In this document: piece by piece, positions 43,561 to 52,634 of the stretch
Layout of the letters: the number at the start of each line of letters is the position of its first letter
Position numbering within the stretch: position 1 is the stretch's first letter
DNA from: Sphingobacterium lactis
Lineage (GTDB): Bacteria > Bacteroidota > Bacteroidia > Sphingobacteriales > Sphingobacteriaceae
Length of the DNA stretch: 64,000 nt
Direction of reading: 5' to 3'
Assembly (NCBI RefSeq): GCF_011046555.1
Contig: NZ_CP049246.1
Span: forward strand, 2,356,001 to 2,420,000
The notes under the pieces: model-generated
What the model was told of the DNA's origin: nothing
What the model saw: only the letters and a program-made list of their open reading frames with translations
The model's database searches: none
Program-made: the position numbers and the translations under genes

Positions 43561-44620
43561 AAAGATTGATTCACTACAATTTATACGGGCATTTGCAGCT
43601 ATTATTGTTGCCAATAGTCATATTTGGAATGATGGTTTGCTTTGGGGGATTTTTAATGAATTTGGCGGATTTGGGGTAGATTTGTTTTTTGTATTAAGCG
43701 GCTTTATAATGTGTTTAACTGTTAAGTTAGACCTTGGGTCAAATTTCAAAAATTCTGCTTATTTTTTAAATCGAAGGATTACTAGAATATTTCCAATCTA
43801 TTTAATTTGTGCTATTCCTCTTTTGATTTTTGTAACTAAAGCTGAGGGTGTCCAAAGTGTTTATTATTATTTAGGAAATATTTTGCTTTTGCCCAGCTTT
43901 ACTAATGATCCAGATTACAGGCTGGTTTTACCTCCAGGTTGGACTTTAATTTATGAAATGTTCTTTTATTATATTTTTAGTCTAATCTTACTTTTTAGCC
44001 ATAATAGATTCCAGATCTTAAATATCATCGGTGGAATTTTGGTTAGTATGGTAATTATTGTCCAAGCTTTGGGTATTCAAGGACCTCAATTATCTTGGGC
44101 AAATTTTTCATATATAATTGGTGATAGTTTGTTAGTAAATTTCGCTTTAGGCATTATAGTGTATTATATTTATGAAAGGTACAATGGAAAAATTAATATA
44201 AATATATTCTGGGCCTTATTGTTTTTTACAATTATTTGTGGGGTGAGTATAACAATGATTTATTTTAAAATCCCAAGATTTTTGGCTAATGGTATACCTG
44301 CATTTCTGGCAATAATCGTATTTGTTTTTGTTAAAAATTCCTGGTTTCAAGGGCGCTTGGGTAGGAAATTGGTTTTTATTGGTGACGCTTCTTATAGCAT
44401 CTATTTAACGCATTTTTACTTTTCATTTTTTAAGCCAGATTTCCTTTCCTTGGGAAAAATTTATATTAAAAATGAATCGTTCTTAATTAATTTCGTGGGT
44501 ATTTCGTGTATGATTGGAGCCATTTTGGGAGGATGTTTGTTTTTTACTTTTGTCGAAAAGCCATTGATTAAGGTTTTTTCGCCTAAAAAAATGGGTGCAC
44601 TAGAAAAAAGGACACAATAA
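43553..44620 (+). CDS. Acyltransferase family 3 (membrane O-acyltransferase)
   Basis: A 355-residue protein with about ten membrane helices. SLQFIRAFAAIIVANSHIW gives the R-x10-H-type motif near the N-terminus and GFGVDLFFVLSGFIM the second family signature. It would O-acylate the glycan at the membrane. The coding DNA is strikingly AT-rich (near 22 percent GC in places) between GC-richer glycosyltransferase genes, so it is probably a recent insertion into the operon. Confidence 0.88.
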   Translation: MNKKIDSLQFIRAFAAIIVANSHIWNDGLLWGIFNEFGGFGVDLFFVLSGFIMCLTVKLDLGSNFKNSAYFLNRRITRIFPIYLICAIPLLIFVTKAEGVQSVYYYLGNILLLPSFTNDPDYRLVLPPGWTLIYEMFFYYIFSLILLFSHNRFQILNIIGGILVSMVIIVQALGIQGPQLSWANFSYIIGDSLLVNFALGIIVYYIYERYNGKININIFWALLFFTIICGVSITMIYFKIPRFLANGIPAFLAIIVFVFVKNSWFQGRLGRKLVFIGDASYSIYLTHFYFSFFKPDFLSLGKIYIKNESFLINFVGISCMIGAILGGCLFFTFVEKPLIKVFSPKKMGALEKRTQ

Positions 44621-44631
44621 TCAGATTTTGG

Positions 44632-45477
44632 ATGAAACACGCGTATTTGATCATAGCTCACCATGAATTTGCCATTCTTCAGGAATTGGTTTCCGCATTG
44701 GATGATAATAGAAATGCTATTTTTATCCATATCGACCGGAAGGTTCGCGTGATTCCTGAGCTAAAGACAGAAAAAGCCGAACTACACTTTGTCCCTGATG
44801 CGGACAGGATCGATATCCGATGGGGTCATTTTTCGCAGATTGAGACAGAATTTGTTTTATTTACTTTGGCGCATAAGTATGGACCTTACAGCTATTACCA
44901 TGTGATATCTGGAGTTACCCTGCCTTTGAAAGGTCAGGATGAGATCCATGGTTTATTTGCTGTCGGTTCCGATATTCAATATTTTGTGCCTATCGGGCAC
45001 GCGGATTCGGAATTGGAGGAGAAAGGAAATATGATCAATTTAGGCATGCGGAATTTTTCCAAAAGTCGAAGCGCTCAAATTTGGAGACAGCAGCTAATCC
45101 GTATTCAGCGTATGCTCGGTATACGTGTTAATTCCGATCGGAGATTTGTTAAAGCTGCAAATTGGGTGAGCATTACCCAAGAAGCGGTTGACTATTTACT
45201 AGAGGCGAAGCAGAAAATTTTCAAAAAATATAGATTTACGATGTGTGGTGATGAATTGTTTATCCCGACCGAATTGAACCATTCCAATCGGAATTGGACG
45301 TGCATGTATTCGGATGAACTTTTGTATCAAGAAATGAATGGATCAAATGCTCGAGAGCTGACCTTGCAAGATTTTGAAGCGATGGTGGCTAGTCAGGCGA
45401 TCTTTGCACGGAAATTCAGTGTAAAGGAAGATGAATTGGTTAAAATGGTGTTGAAAAAGATAAAAGGAAGTACATGA
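44632..45477 (+). CDS. GT14-like beta-1,6-N-acetylglucosaminyltransferase (copy A)
   Basis: A 281-residue core-2/I-branching-like enzyme. KHAYLIIAHHEFAILQELV, IFIHIDRKV, RWGHFSQIETE and YYHVISGVTLPLKGQDEI are typical of the family, as is CGDELFIPTEL near the end. It would add GlcNAc or another sugar by a branching linkage. It is followed with a 4-base ATGA overlap by a paralogue, so this is a tandem duplication. Confidence 0.88.
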   Translation: MKHAYLIIAHHEFAILQELVSALDDNRNAIFIHIDRKVRVIPELKTEKAELHFVPDADRIDIRWGHFSQIETEFVLFTLAHKYGPYSYYHVISGVTLPLKGQDEIHGLFAVGSDIQYFVPIGHADSELEEKGNMINLGMRNFSKSRSAQIWRQQLIRIQRMLGIRVNSDRRFVKAANWVSITQEAVDYLLEAKQKIFKKYRFTMCGDELFIPTELNHSNRNWTCMYSDELLYQEMNGSNARELTLQDFEAMVASQAIFARKFSVKEDELVKMVLKKIKGST

Positions 45478-46358
45478 AACATGCCTATTTAATAATCGCT
45501 CATAATGAATTTCCTGTTCTCGAGCGGCTTTTACAAGCTTTAGACGACCAAAGGAATGATATCTATATTCATTTTGACGCTAAAGTGAAAGAACTTCCTG
45601 CATTATCGGTCCAACATGCGAATTTATTTATCCTGCAGGACCAGGAAAGAGTAGATGTTGCATGGGGGGATGTATCTGTTGTAGAAGCTGAATATGCGCT
45701 TTTTGAAGCAGCAAACAGCCGTGGACCGTACGCTTACTACCATTTACTTTCAGGAGTTGATATGCCGTTAAAAAGCCAGAACGAGATCCATGACTTCTTT
45801 AATCAACACCAAGGCAAAGAATTTATTGGCTATTTTACTGGTAACATGGATTATGAACTGGACCGAAAGGTGAATCGATACCACCTATTTCCTAAAGATT
45901 TTCGAGCCAACGGGACGCTGGGCAACAAGATAAGGCGATTAATCCGCTATGCATACATGAAGTTGCAGTATGTTTTTAATATTCGCCGAAATACGGATAT
46001 TGAATTTAAAAAAGGAACACAATGGGTCAGCATCACTCAACGATTCGTTGATGATGTGCTTAAAAAGAAAGAGGAAGTGTTCAAGATATATGGTCATACT
46101 TTCTGTTCGGATGAGATTTTCCTGCAGACCATTTGTTGGCATTCCCCATATAAAGATCAAGTCTTTGATTTTGATAATGAAGGACGAAGCAGCATGCGAT
46201 CTATAGGCTGGAAAGATGGTGTACTGTATGATTATGAAAATCAGGATTATGGACACTTAATCCAGTCTGGGTCATTATTCGCACGTAAGTTTAACTCCAG
46301 AAATCTGGAAGTTGTCGATAAGATTCTGGCCAATATAACACAGAAAAATGAAGGATAA
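45474..46358 (+). CDS. GT14-like beta-1,6-N-acetylglucosaminyltransferase (copy B)
   Basis: A 294-residue paralogue of the preceding gene (KHAYLIIAHNEFPVLERLL, IYIHFDAKV, AWGDVSVVEAE, YYHLLSGVDMPLKSQNEI, CSDEIFLQTI). The middle region differs (KVNRYHLFPKDF), suggesting a different acceptor. Both neighbours overlap it by a few bases, so it is fully embedded in the operon. Confidence 0.88.
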   Translation: MKHAYLIIAHNEFPVLERLLQALDDQRNDIYIHFDAKVKELPALSVQHANLFILQDQERVDVAWGDVSVVEAEYALFEAANSRGPYAYYHLLSGVDMPLKSQNEIHDFFNQHQGKEFIGYFTGNMDYELDRKVNRYHLFPKDFRANGTLGNKIRRLIRYAYMKLQYVFNIRRNTDIEFKKGTQWVSITQRFVDDVLKKKEEVFKIYGHTFCSDEIFLQTICWHSPYKDQVFDFDNEGRSSMRSIGWKDGVLYDYENQDYGHLIQSGSLFARKFNSRNLEVVDKILANITQKNEG

Positions 46359-47346
46359 TCCGATAGTTTCTATAATTGTTCCCGTTTATAATGCGGAGTC
46401 AACTTTACATATATGCCTGGAATCTCTTGATAAACAGGTGTATAAATATATGGATGTAATCTTTATTAATGACTGCAGTACGGATGGAAGTTTAGCCAAA
46501 ATAGAAGAATTTGCTGCTGCAATGGGAGCTTATCCTTCGATGCAGGTGACGGTGCTTTCTCATGAAATTAATCGTGGGGTTGCCGCGGCAAGAAATTCAG
46601 GGTTAGCCGTTGCTCAGGGCAAATATATATACTTTATAGATGCAGATGATTCATTGGAACCACAGGCATTGGAGGTACTTGTTGCAAGAGCTGAAGAAAA
46701 GGATTTGGAACTTTTGGGTTTTAACTGGTTCCTGACGTTCGCCAATGGGGAGCGCAAGATGACCCAACCTATGTATGCCACTACGATGGAGGCCATGATC
46801 AAGATGTTTGAAGGGACAATGAAATGGAACCTGTGGATTTTCTTAATAAAACGAAGCCTTATTGAAAATCATTGCATTCGTTTTATTGAAGGCAAAAATA
46901 TGGGAGAAGACCTCCTTTTTATGGTCAAGTTATTGGCACAAGTGCAGCGTATTGATCGCATAGATGATTACTTTTACCATTACGGACAGCTGAATGAAGG
47001 GTCGCTGACCAAGCAATATTCAGATAGGCACATTGAAGAAGTTACATATAATGTCTCGGAAGTAGCGAAGTTTCTACAGGAAAACAATGTCCTTCCTAAT
47101 GTTAATGTTTATCTTAATTTTTTGAAATTGAATATTAAACTACCGATGCTTATCAGTAAAGATGTAAAACAGTATAAGAAATGGTTTGTTTGGTTCGAAG
47201 AAGCGAATGCATTTGTGGACACGGACCGGAATGTTTCGAAACGAATTCAACTGTTAGAACGTATGGCGGTGAAGAAGCAATACTGGTTTATCAAACTGCA
47301 TTACTTTCTGATCGTAAAATTATATTATGGAGTTTTTTATAAATAA
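46348..47346 (+). CDS. Glycosyltransferase family 2
   Basis: A 332-residue GT-A enzyme. VSIIVPVYNAESTLHICLESL, VIFINDCSTDGSL, NRGVAAARNSGLAVAQGKYIYFIDADDSLEP is a textbook GT2 layout with the DxD-like site. A late GEDLLFMVKLL supplies the catalytic-base region. It starts within the end of the upstream GT14 gene and lies just before the polymerase. Confidence 0.9.
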   Translation: MKDNPIVSIIVPVYNAESTLHICLESLDKQVYKYMDVIFINDCSTDGSLAKIEEFAAAMGAYPSMQVTVLSHEINRGVAAARNSGLAVAQGKYIYFIDADDSLEPQALEVLVARAEEKDLELLGFNWFLTFANGERKMTQPMYATTMEAMIKMFEGTMKWNLWIFLIKRSLIENHCIRFIEGKNMGEDLLFMVKLLAQVQRIDRIDDYFYHYGQLNEGSLTKQYSDRHIEEVTYNVSEVAKFLQENNVLPNVNVYLNFLKLNIKLPMLISKDVKQYKKWFVWFEEANAFVDTDRNVSKRIQLLERMAVKKQYWFIKLHYFLIVKLYYGVFYK

Positions 47347-47357
47347 GAAGTAGACCA

Positions 47358-48656
47358 ATGGGGAACTTATTAAAATTTTTATTCTTAGGGACAGTGGTTA
47401 GTTTTTTCCTATTTCCCATTAGTTTCGTTGGTTTACCAGTGGGGCTGAACACGAAGGTGATGCTTGCCGGATTCGGGGGGATTATGACGGTCTATCGCTT
47501 TTTTGAATTATGGAAAGTGCGGATGACGTATGGTCTATTAGCCTCTACACTTATCGCATTGGTATTTTCTTTTATCTGTTTTATTTCCACCGATATAAAT
47601 CATACAGATGATTATTCGTATGCTACCTATATTGGTAGTTTTGCCATTTGGCTCTTAGCTGCTTATGCAGTTACCGAATTTATCCGGTTCTTTTACGGTG
47701 AGGTCTCCTTTAAAATATTGACTTTTTATATCGCCGGGGTATGTTTTGCGCAATGTGTGCTGGCCATGATTATCGATAATGTTCCTGCATTTAGGTCGTT
47801 AGTGGATGCTGTAGTTTTCCAAGGTCAAGATTTTTTGAAACGCGTAGATCGCTTATATGGTATTGGTGCATTTTTAGATCCTGCAGGAGTTCGATTTTCC
47901 ATCTGCTTGATTATGATTGCCGGGTTATTGAGTGAAAATGAGGAAGTGCGAAAAAGCAATAAAAATATCACCTTCTTATTGATTGCCTATTTTACGATTG
48001 TGGTTATCGGAAACTCCATTTCTCGGACAACCATTATTGGTTTTGGCGGCTCGTTAATACTCTTCTTTTTAAGTTCTGGTTTGTTTTCATTCATTATCAA
48101 ATTGGATTCCATTAAATTGGGCGTGCTTTCCTTTGTCATCATTGCCATAGGGGTTGTGGCTACAGTTTATTTTTATCAAACAAGTGATAGCTTTTATGAT
48201 CAAATGCGCTTTGCATTTGAAGGGTTTTTCAGTTGGGTGGAAACTGGAGAATGGCGTACGGACTCTACCGATAAATTGAACAACGAAATGTGGATCTGGC
48301 CTACCGATACGAAAACCTGGATAATTGGTAGTGGTGTTTTCGATAATTATATCTATAGTACGGATATTGGCTATTGTCGGTTCATCTTATACTGTGGCCT
48401 AACTGGTTTTTCTGTATTTGCCGTCCTATTTGTATTTAATGCACTTTATTTTATGTCGAAGCACAAGGGATATAGATTGATGTTCTTCGTGTTTTTAGCC
48501 ATCACCTTTGTGATTTGGCTTAAGGTTGCTACGGATATCTTTTTCATCTATGCGCTGTTTTATTGCGTAGATTATTTTACTGCAGAAGAAGAGGTTAAGG
48601 ATACAGAATTAATTGAGAAAAATGAAGGTAACCTATTGTATCCTAGGTACGTTTAA
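47358..48656 (+). CDS. wzy: Wzy-like polysaccharide polymerase (O-antigen ligase/polymerase type)
   Basis: A 432-residue polytopic membrane protein with about ten to twelve helices and a long soluble loop near residues 275-325 (SDSFYDQMRFAFEG ... TKTWIIGSGVFDNY), as in Wzy and O-antigen ligase families. It would polymerise flipped repeat units in the periplasm. The family is too divergent for motif proof; the call rests on topology and on being the only such gene in a Wzx/Wzy-type locus. Confidence 0.75.
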   Translation: MGNLLKFLFLGTVVSFFLFPISFVGLPVGLNTKVMLAGFGGIMTVYRFFELWKVRMTYGLLASTLIALVFSFICFISTDINHTDDYSYATYIGSFAIWLLAAYAVTEFIRFFYGEVSFKILTFYIAGVCFAQCVLAMIIDNVPAFRSLVDAVVFQGQDFLKRVDRLYGIGAFLDPAGVRFSICLIMIAGLLSENEEVRKSNKNITFLLIAYFTIVVIGNSISRTTIIGFGGSLILFFLSSGLFSFIIKLDSIKLGVLSFVIIAIGVVATVYFYQTSDSFYDQMRFAFEGFFSWVETGEWRTDSTDKLNNEMWIWPTDTKTWIIGSGVFDNYIYSTDIGYCRFILYCGLTGFSVFAVLFVFNALYFMSKHKGYRLMFFVFLAITFVIWLKVATDIFFIYALFYCVDYFTAEEEVKDTELIEKNEGNLLYPRYV

Positions 48657-49752
48657 TTCCGGCGGAATGGAACGTGTGTTGACCAATAAGGCTAATTATT
48701 TGGTGAACAAGGGCTATGAGGTCAATGTGGTTACCACAGATCAAAAAGGACGGAAACCGTTTTATGCATTGGATCCGAGAATTAAAACCTATGATCTCGG
48801 CATCAACTATACGGATGACCTCGATCGAGGTATTTTGAAGCGTGGTGCGATTTACCTGAAAAAGCAACACTTACATCAGAAAAAATTAGCTGAACTTTTG
48901 CATACGCTGAAATCGGATATAACTATTTCTATGTTCGATAACGATGCTTCCTTTATAACCAAGATTAATGATGGCAGCAAAAAGGTCCTGGAGATTCATT
49001 TTTCCAGGTTTAAGCGTTTACAATATGGCCGAAGTGGACTGCTTGGTTTTATTGACAAATTTAGAAATAAACAGGATTTACGGACAGTTGCTCGTTTTGC
49101 AAAATTTGTTGTTTTGACCCATGAAGATAAGGGGTATTGGGGCGATTTGCCGAATATTCAGGTGATACCGAATGCAAATTCCTTTAAGCGAATGGGGCGT
49201 GCACCCTTGGAAAATAAACGCGTGATTGCCATCGGCCGATTGGATTACCAGAAGCGATTTGAGGATCTTATCGAGGCGTGGGTAAAGGTAAAGGAAACGG
49301 CACCAGAATGGGTGTTGGATATCTTTGGAAAGGGACCCCTGAAAACGACCCTTGAGGAGCAGATTGCACAACTAAATCTAACTGATGTGGTTCGGATCAA
49401 TGAACCCGTTAATAACATTCAAGAGGAATATTTAGGCAGTGCCATGCTTGCCTTGACTTCACGATATGAAGGATTGCCTATGGCATTATTGGAAGCACAA
49501 AGTTGTGGCCTGCCTATGGTGACATATGCTTGTAAATGTGGGCCAAAAGATATTATCAAAAACGGTGAAAATGGTTTTTTGGTTCCTGAAGGTGATATTG
49601 GCCGAATTGCTGATAATCTATTGACATTGATTGCGGATCCAGAATTACGGTCAGAAATGGGCGGCAATGCGTATTTATCCTCTGCAAGGTATGATGAAGA
49701 AGCAATCATGGAGCAATGGGAATCCATGTTTTCCGATATAACAAAGATATAA
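48622..49752 (+). CDS. Glycosyltransferase family 4
   Basis: A protein of about 376 residues from the ATG at 48622, overlapping the polymerase gene by 35 bases; a TTG at 48613 is the longer option. The GT-B fold is shown by TFNSGGMERVLTNKANYLV, VIAIGRLDYQKRFEDLI and ALTSRYEGLPMALLEAQSCGLP. It is closest in look to GalNAc-alpha-GalNAc or amylovoran-type GT4 transferases. Donor unknown. Confidence 0.88.
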   Translation: MKVTYCILGTFNSGGMERVLTNKANYLVNKGYEVNVVTTDQKGRKPFYALDPRIKTYDLGINYTDDLDRGILKRGAIYLKKQHLHQKKLAELLHTLKSDITISMFDNDASFITKINDGSKKVLEIHFSRFKRLQYGRSGLLGFIDKFRNKQDLRTVARFAKFVVLTHEDKGYWGDLPNIQVIPNANSFKRMGRAPLENKRVIAIGRLDYQKRFEDLIEAWVKVKETAPEWVLDIFGKGPLKTTLEEQIAQLNLTDVVRINEPVNNIQEEYLGSAMLALTSRYEGLPMALLEAQSCGLPMVTYACKCGPKDIIKNGENGFLVPEGDIGRIADNLLTLIADPELRSEMGGNAYLSSARYDEEAIMEQWESMFSDITKI

Positions 49753-49753
49753 T

Positions 49754-50869
49754 ATGAAGACAATTGTCATATCCGCTGTAAACTTAGTGGAAGCAGGGAC
49801 CTTAGAAATTTTAAGGGCATGCTTAGGCTATTTATCTTCCGTTGCGGCCACCAAGCAATATCGAGTAGTTGCTTTGGTCTATGATCGTAATTTAATCAAC
49901 CTTCCAAATATAGAATACGTTGAGACAAAGTGGCCTAAAAAACGTTGGACCAATCGCTTATGGTATGAATATGTGGAGATGAACAAGATTTCTAAAACTT
50001 TAGCACCTGTAGACCTTTGGTTCTCATTGCATGACACGACGCCAACTGTTGAAGCAAAAATACGGGCAGTCTATTGCCACAATTCTTTTTCATTTTATAA
50101 ATGGAAAATGCATGATTTGTTATTTGCGCCTAAAATTGCCATGTTCGCTATTTTCACCAAATCGATCTACCGCACAAATATACAAGCGAATAATTACCTG
50201 GTCGTGCAACAGAACTGGTTTAGGGAAGCTATGGCAAAAATGTTTGATTTTCCGAAAAACAAGATTATAGTTGCACCTCCAAAACATGATAAAATAGAGA
50301 TCATGCACCTAAGCCATGAAAGGAAAGACGATAATTTATCATTCGTGTTTGCTGGATCGCCAAATTCGCATAAGAATTTTGAGGTCATTGCTAAAGCATG
50401 TGCCATTTTGGAAGAGGAGCAAGACATTTCTAACTTTAAAGTATCCATTACCGTCAAAGGAACTGAAAATAAATATGCAGCATGGCTGTATAAAAATTGG
50501 GGTCATTTAAAGACGCTTCAATTCGCAGGCTTCCAACCAAAAAAGGATATGGGTAAATTCTATGCCGAAGCGGATTGCTTAATATTTCCGTCCAAGGTGG
50601 AATCTTGGGGCTTACCTATTTCTGAGTTTTCCAATTATGGCAAACCAATGATTTTAGCAGATTTGCCTTATGCTCATGAAACAGCAAGTGGAAGTGCACA
50701 GGTGGCCTATTTCAATCCGGATAATTCCAGAGAATTGGCTTCTTTAATGCATAAATTAATTCAAGGAAATGTACAATCATTTCAGCGAGAGCCTGATCTG
50801 AAAATCGCTGAACCCTTAGCCCATAGCTGGGAGGATGTGTTTACAGAACTGCTTAAATCATCTGCATAA
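49754..50869 (+). CDS. Glycosyltransferase (GT-B, GT4/GT1-like)
   Basis: A 371-residue GT-B protein. The N-terminal domain is unusual (VISAVNLVEAGTLEILRACLGYL), while the C-terminal half has FVFAGSPNSHKNFEVIAKAC and LIFPSKVESWGLPISEFSNYGKPMI, the donor-binding end of a Glycos_transf_1 domain. Start is 1 base after the previous stop, so it is co-transcribed. Confidence 0.82.
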   Translation: MKTIVISAVNLVEAGTLEILRACLGYLSSVAATKQYRVVALVYDRNLINLPNIEYVETKWPKKRWTNRLWYEYVEMNKISKTLAPVDLWFSLHDTTPTVEAKIRAVYCHNSFSFYKWKMHDLLFAPKIAMFAIFTKSIYRTNIQANNYLVVQQNWFREAMAKMFDFPKNKIIVAPPKHDKIEIMHLSHERKDDNLSFVFAGSPNSHKNFEVIAKACAILEEEQDISNFKVSITVKGTENKYAAWLYKNWGHLKTLQFAGFQPKKDMGKFYAEADCLIFPSKVESWGLPISEFSNYGKPMILADLPYAHETASGSAQVAYFNPDNSRELASLMHKLIQGNVQSFQREPDLKIAEPLAHSWEDVFTELLKSSA

Positions 50870-50930
50870 AATGTTTAGTGTTTTTGTTTTAAGTGTTTAG
50901 TATATAGTTTATTATTTTTTATTTTTAAAT

Positions 50931-52049
50931 ATGAGGATTTTACAGGTTGGTAAGTTTTATCCAATTCGTGGAGGCGTTGAGAAAGTAATGTACGACTTGA
51001 TGGAGGGGTTGTCTTCGAAAGGGATAGCATGTGATATGCTATGTGCATCTACAGAGGATTATCCCGCTGGAATCTATCCTTTAAATCCTTACGCCAACCT
51101 CATTGTTGTAGCGACCAAGATCAAGGCTGCTGCGACAATGCTTGCTCCAGATATGATTGGGAAATTGAGGAAAATAGCAAAAGATTACGATATCATCCAC
51201 ATTCATCATCCCGATCCAATGGCAACCTTAGCTTTGTTCCTTTCAGGCTATAAAGGAAAACTGGTACTCCATTGGCATAGTGATATTCTCAAGCAGAAAA
51301 CATTATTAAAGCTGTACAAACCTTTGCAGAATTGGTTAATCAAACGAGCTGATATTATCGTAGGTACTACACCTATATATGTGGCGCAATCTAAGTTCCT
51401 GCAGAAATTCCAGGATAAAGTGGATTATATCCCGATTGGTATAAACCCAATTTCAGCCGATAAGCTGCCCATTGAATCCCTTAGAAATAAATACAAGGAT
51501 AAAACCATTGTTTTTTCTTTGGGCAGATTGGTAGAATACAAGGGTTATGAGTATTTAATTAAGGCCATGGAGTTCTTAGATGATTCGTATCATTTAATTA
51601 TCGGTGGGACAGGTCCTTTGGATAGTGAACTTAAAGAATTGATTGCTAATAAAAATCTCGGTCATAAGGTCGAATTGCTAGGATTTGTACAGGACGAGGA
51701 CGTACCGACTTATTTTGCTGCATGCGATATCTTTTGTTTAAGTTCTATACTGAAAACAGAAGCTTTTGCCATCGTGCAGATTGAGGCTATGTCCTGTGGC
51801 AAACCTGTGGTTTCCACTAACATTCCTGAATCAGGCGTAGCTTGGGTGAACAAGAATAATGTTTCGGGTTTGGTGGTTGATATTGAAAATGGAGCGGAAA
51901 TAGCGCAAGCTGTTCAAGCCATTATGTTGGATAGGGAGACCTACGATAGGTTTTCCGAAGGAAGTTATCAACGTTTTCAGGAAAATTTTACCCTTGAAAA
52001 GATGGTAGATAAATCCCTACAAATATATAATAAGATTTTAGGCATCTAA
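50931..52049 (+). CDS. Glycosyltransferase family 4 (last of the series)
   Basis: A 372-residue GT4 enzyme. ILQVGKFYPIRGGVEKVMYDL, HIHHPDPMATLALFL, VFSLGRLVEYKGYEYLIKAM and SSILKTEAFAIVQIEAMSCGKPVV show both GT-B domains and the E-x7-E donor site. It is similar to mannosyl- or rhamnosyl-transferases of the WcaI/PimB kind. The 61-bp gap before it and the promoter box after it mark the edge of the glycosyltransferase block. Confidence 0.9.
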   Translation: MRILQVGKFYPIRGGVEKVMYDLMEGLSSKGIACDMLCASTEDYPAGIYPLNPYANLIVVATKIKAAATMLAPDMIGKLRKIAKDYDIIHIHHPDPMATLALFLSGYKGKLVLHWHSDILKQKTLLKLYKPLQNWLIKRADIIVGTTPIYVAQSKFLQKFQDKVDYIPIGINPISADKLPIESLRNKYKDKTIVFSLGRLVEYKGYEYLIKAMEFLDDSYHLIIGGTGPLDSELKELIANKNLGHKVELLGFVQDEDVPTYFAACDIFCLSSILKTEAFAIVQIEAMSCGKPVVSTNIPESGVAWVNKNNVSGLVVDIENGAEIAQAVQAIMLDRETYDRFSEGSYQRFQENFTLEKMVDKSLQIYNKILGI

Positions 52050-52059
52050 GCCCATTATT

Positions 52060-52067
52060 TACTTTTG
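52060..52067 (+). promoter_or_regulatory. Internal promoter -7 box before the peptidase/PqqD cassette
   Basis: TACTTTTG matches TAnnTTTG and lies in the 160-bp gap after the last glycosyltransferase, the largest gap between genes of the locus. It could give the cassette and export genes their own transcription. Confidence 0.5.
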
Positions 52068-52123
52068 TAAGCTGGTTAAAAGGATATTTTTGGCGTTTGT
52101 TGGTTGGAAAAGACGGTTCATTT

Positions 52124-52183
52124 ATGATCTGTTTACTAGCATCTCATACATTATCCGGAATAATGAATAAAACGAATGGTTGA
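52124..52183 (+). CDS. Candidate short ORF (19 codons), possible leader or precursor peptide
   Basis: ATG at 52124 reads MICLLASHTLSGIMNKTNG and stops at 52181-52183, overlapping the first possible start of the next gene. In-frame TTG codons at 52097 and 52100 would extend it to 27-28 residues, with AAAAGG about 12 bases upstream of 52097. It is the only short ORF seen between the internal promoter and the cassette. No family is recognised and chance is a real explanation. Confidence 0.15.
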   Translation: MICLLASHTLSGIMNKTNG

Positions 52184-52208
52184 TAAACCAGAAAATAGGA
52201 TTAAAACA

Positions 52209-52634
52209 ATGAATAATACGCATTTTTTTGATGCATTATTCATTAGTTTAAATGAAGGTAAAACTGTTAAGTTCCGTGTAGTTGGAAAGAGTATGGTTCC
52301 CTTTCTCCTTGAAGGTGATATTGTCGTTGTAAAAGCCAGTACAGCTGATGATGTGTCCATAGGTAGAATTGTGTTGGCACGCTATAAAGGGAATTATATT
52401 TTACATCGTGTGGTAGGAACAAGTCGGGAAGGAGTGCGTTTAGCGGGCGATGGGAATCTCTCATTGGTTGAAGAGCTGGATTGGGAGGATGTTGGGGCTG
52501 TCGTTATTCAGGCGTTCCGAGGAAATAATGAAATACCATGTGACACCACCTGGATTCGGGCAAAGGGAATGATGTGGTACTATGCTAGGCCATTTCGAGC
52601 ACTGCTAGCCAAAATTAAAAAATTAAGTAAATGA
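52209..52634 (+). CDS. S24/S26-like signal-peptidase-fold protein, predicted Ser/His dyad
   Basis: About 141 residues from the ATG at 52209; an ATG at 52176 would add 11 residues. VVGKSMVPFL carries the nucleophile Ser28 in the G-x-S-M-x-P motif, followed by EGDIVVVK and NYILHRVVG, where His66 replaces the Lys of bacterial leader peptidase, as in SipW/Sec11-type enzymes. It has no N-terminal membrane helix, so it is probably soluble or peripherally bound. It overlaps the PqqD-like gene by ATGA. Its substrate is unknown; a peptide handled by the same cassette is the natural guess. Confidence 0.75.
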   Translation: MNNTHFFDALFISLNEGKTVKFRVVGKSMVPFLLEGDIVVVKASTADDVSIGRIVLARYKGNYILHRVVGTSREGVRLAGDGNLSLVEELDWEDVGAVVIQAFRGNNEIPCDTTWIRAKGMMWYYARPFRALLAKIKKLSK

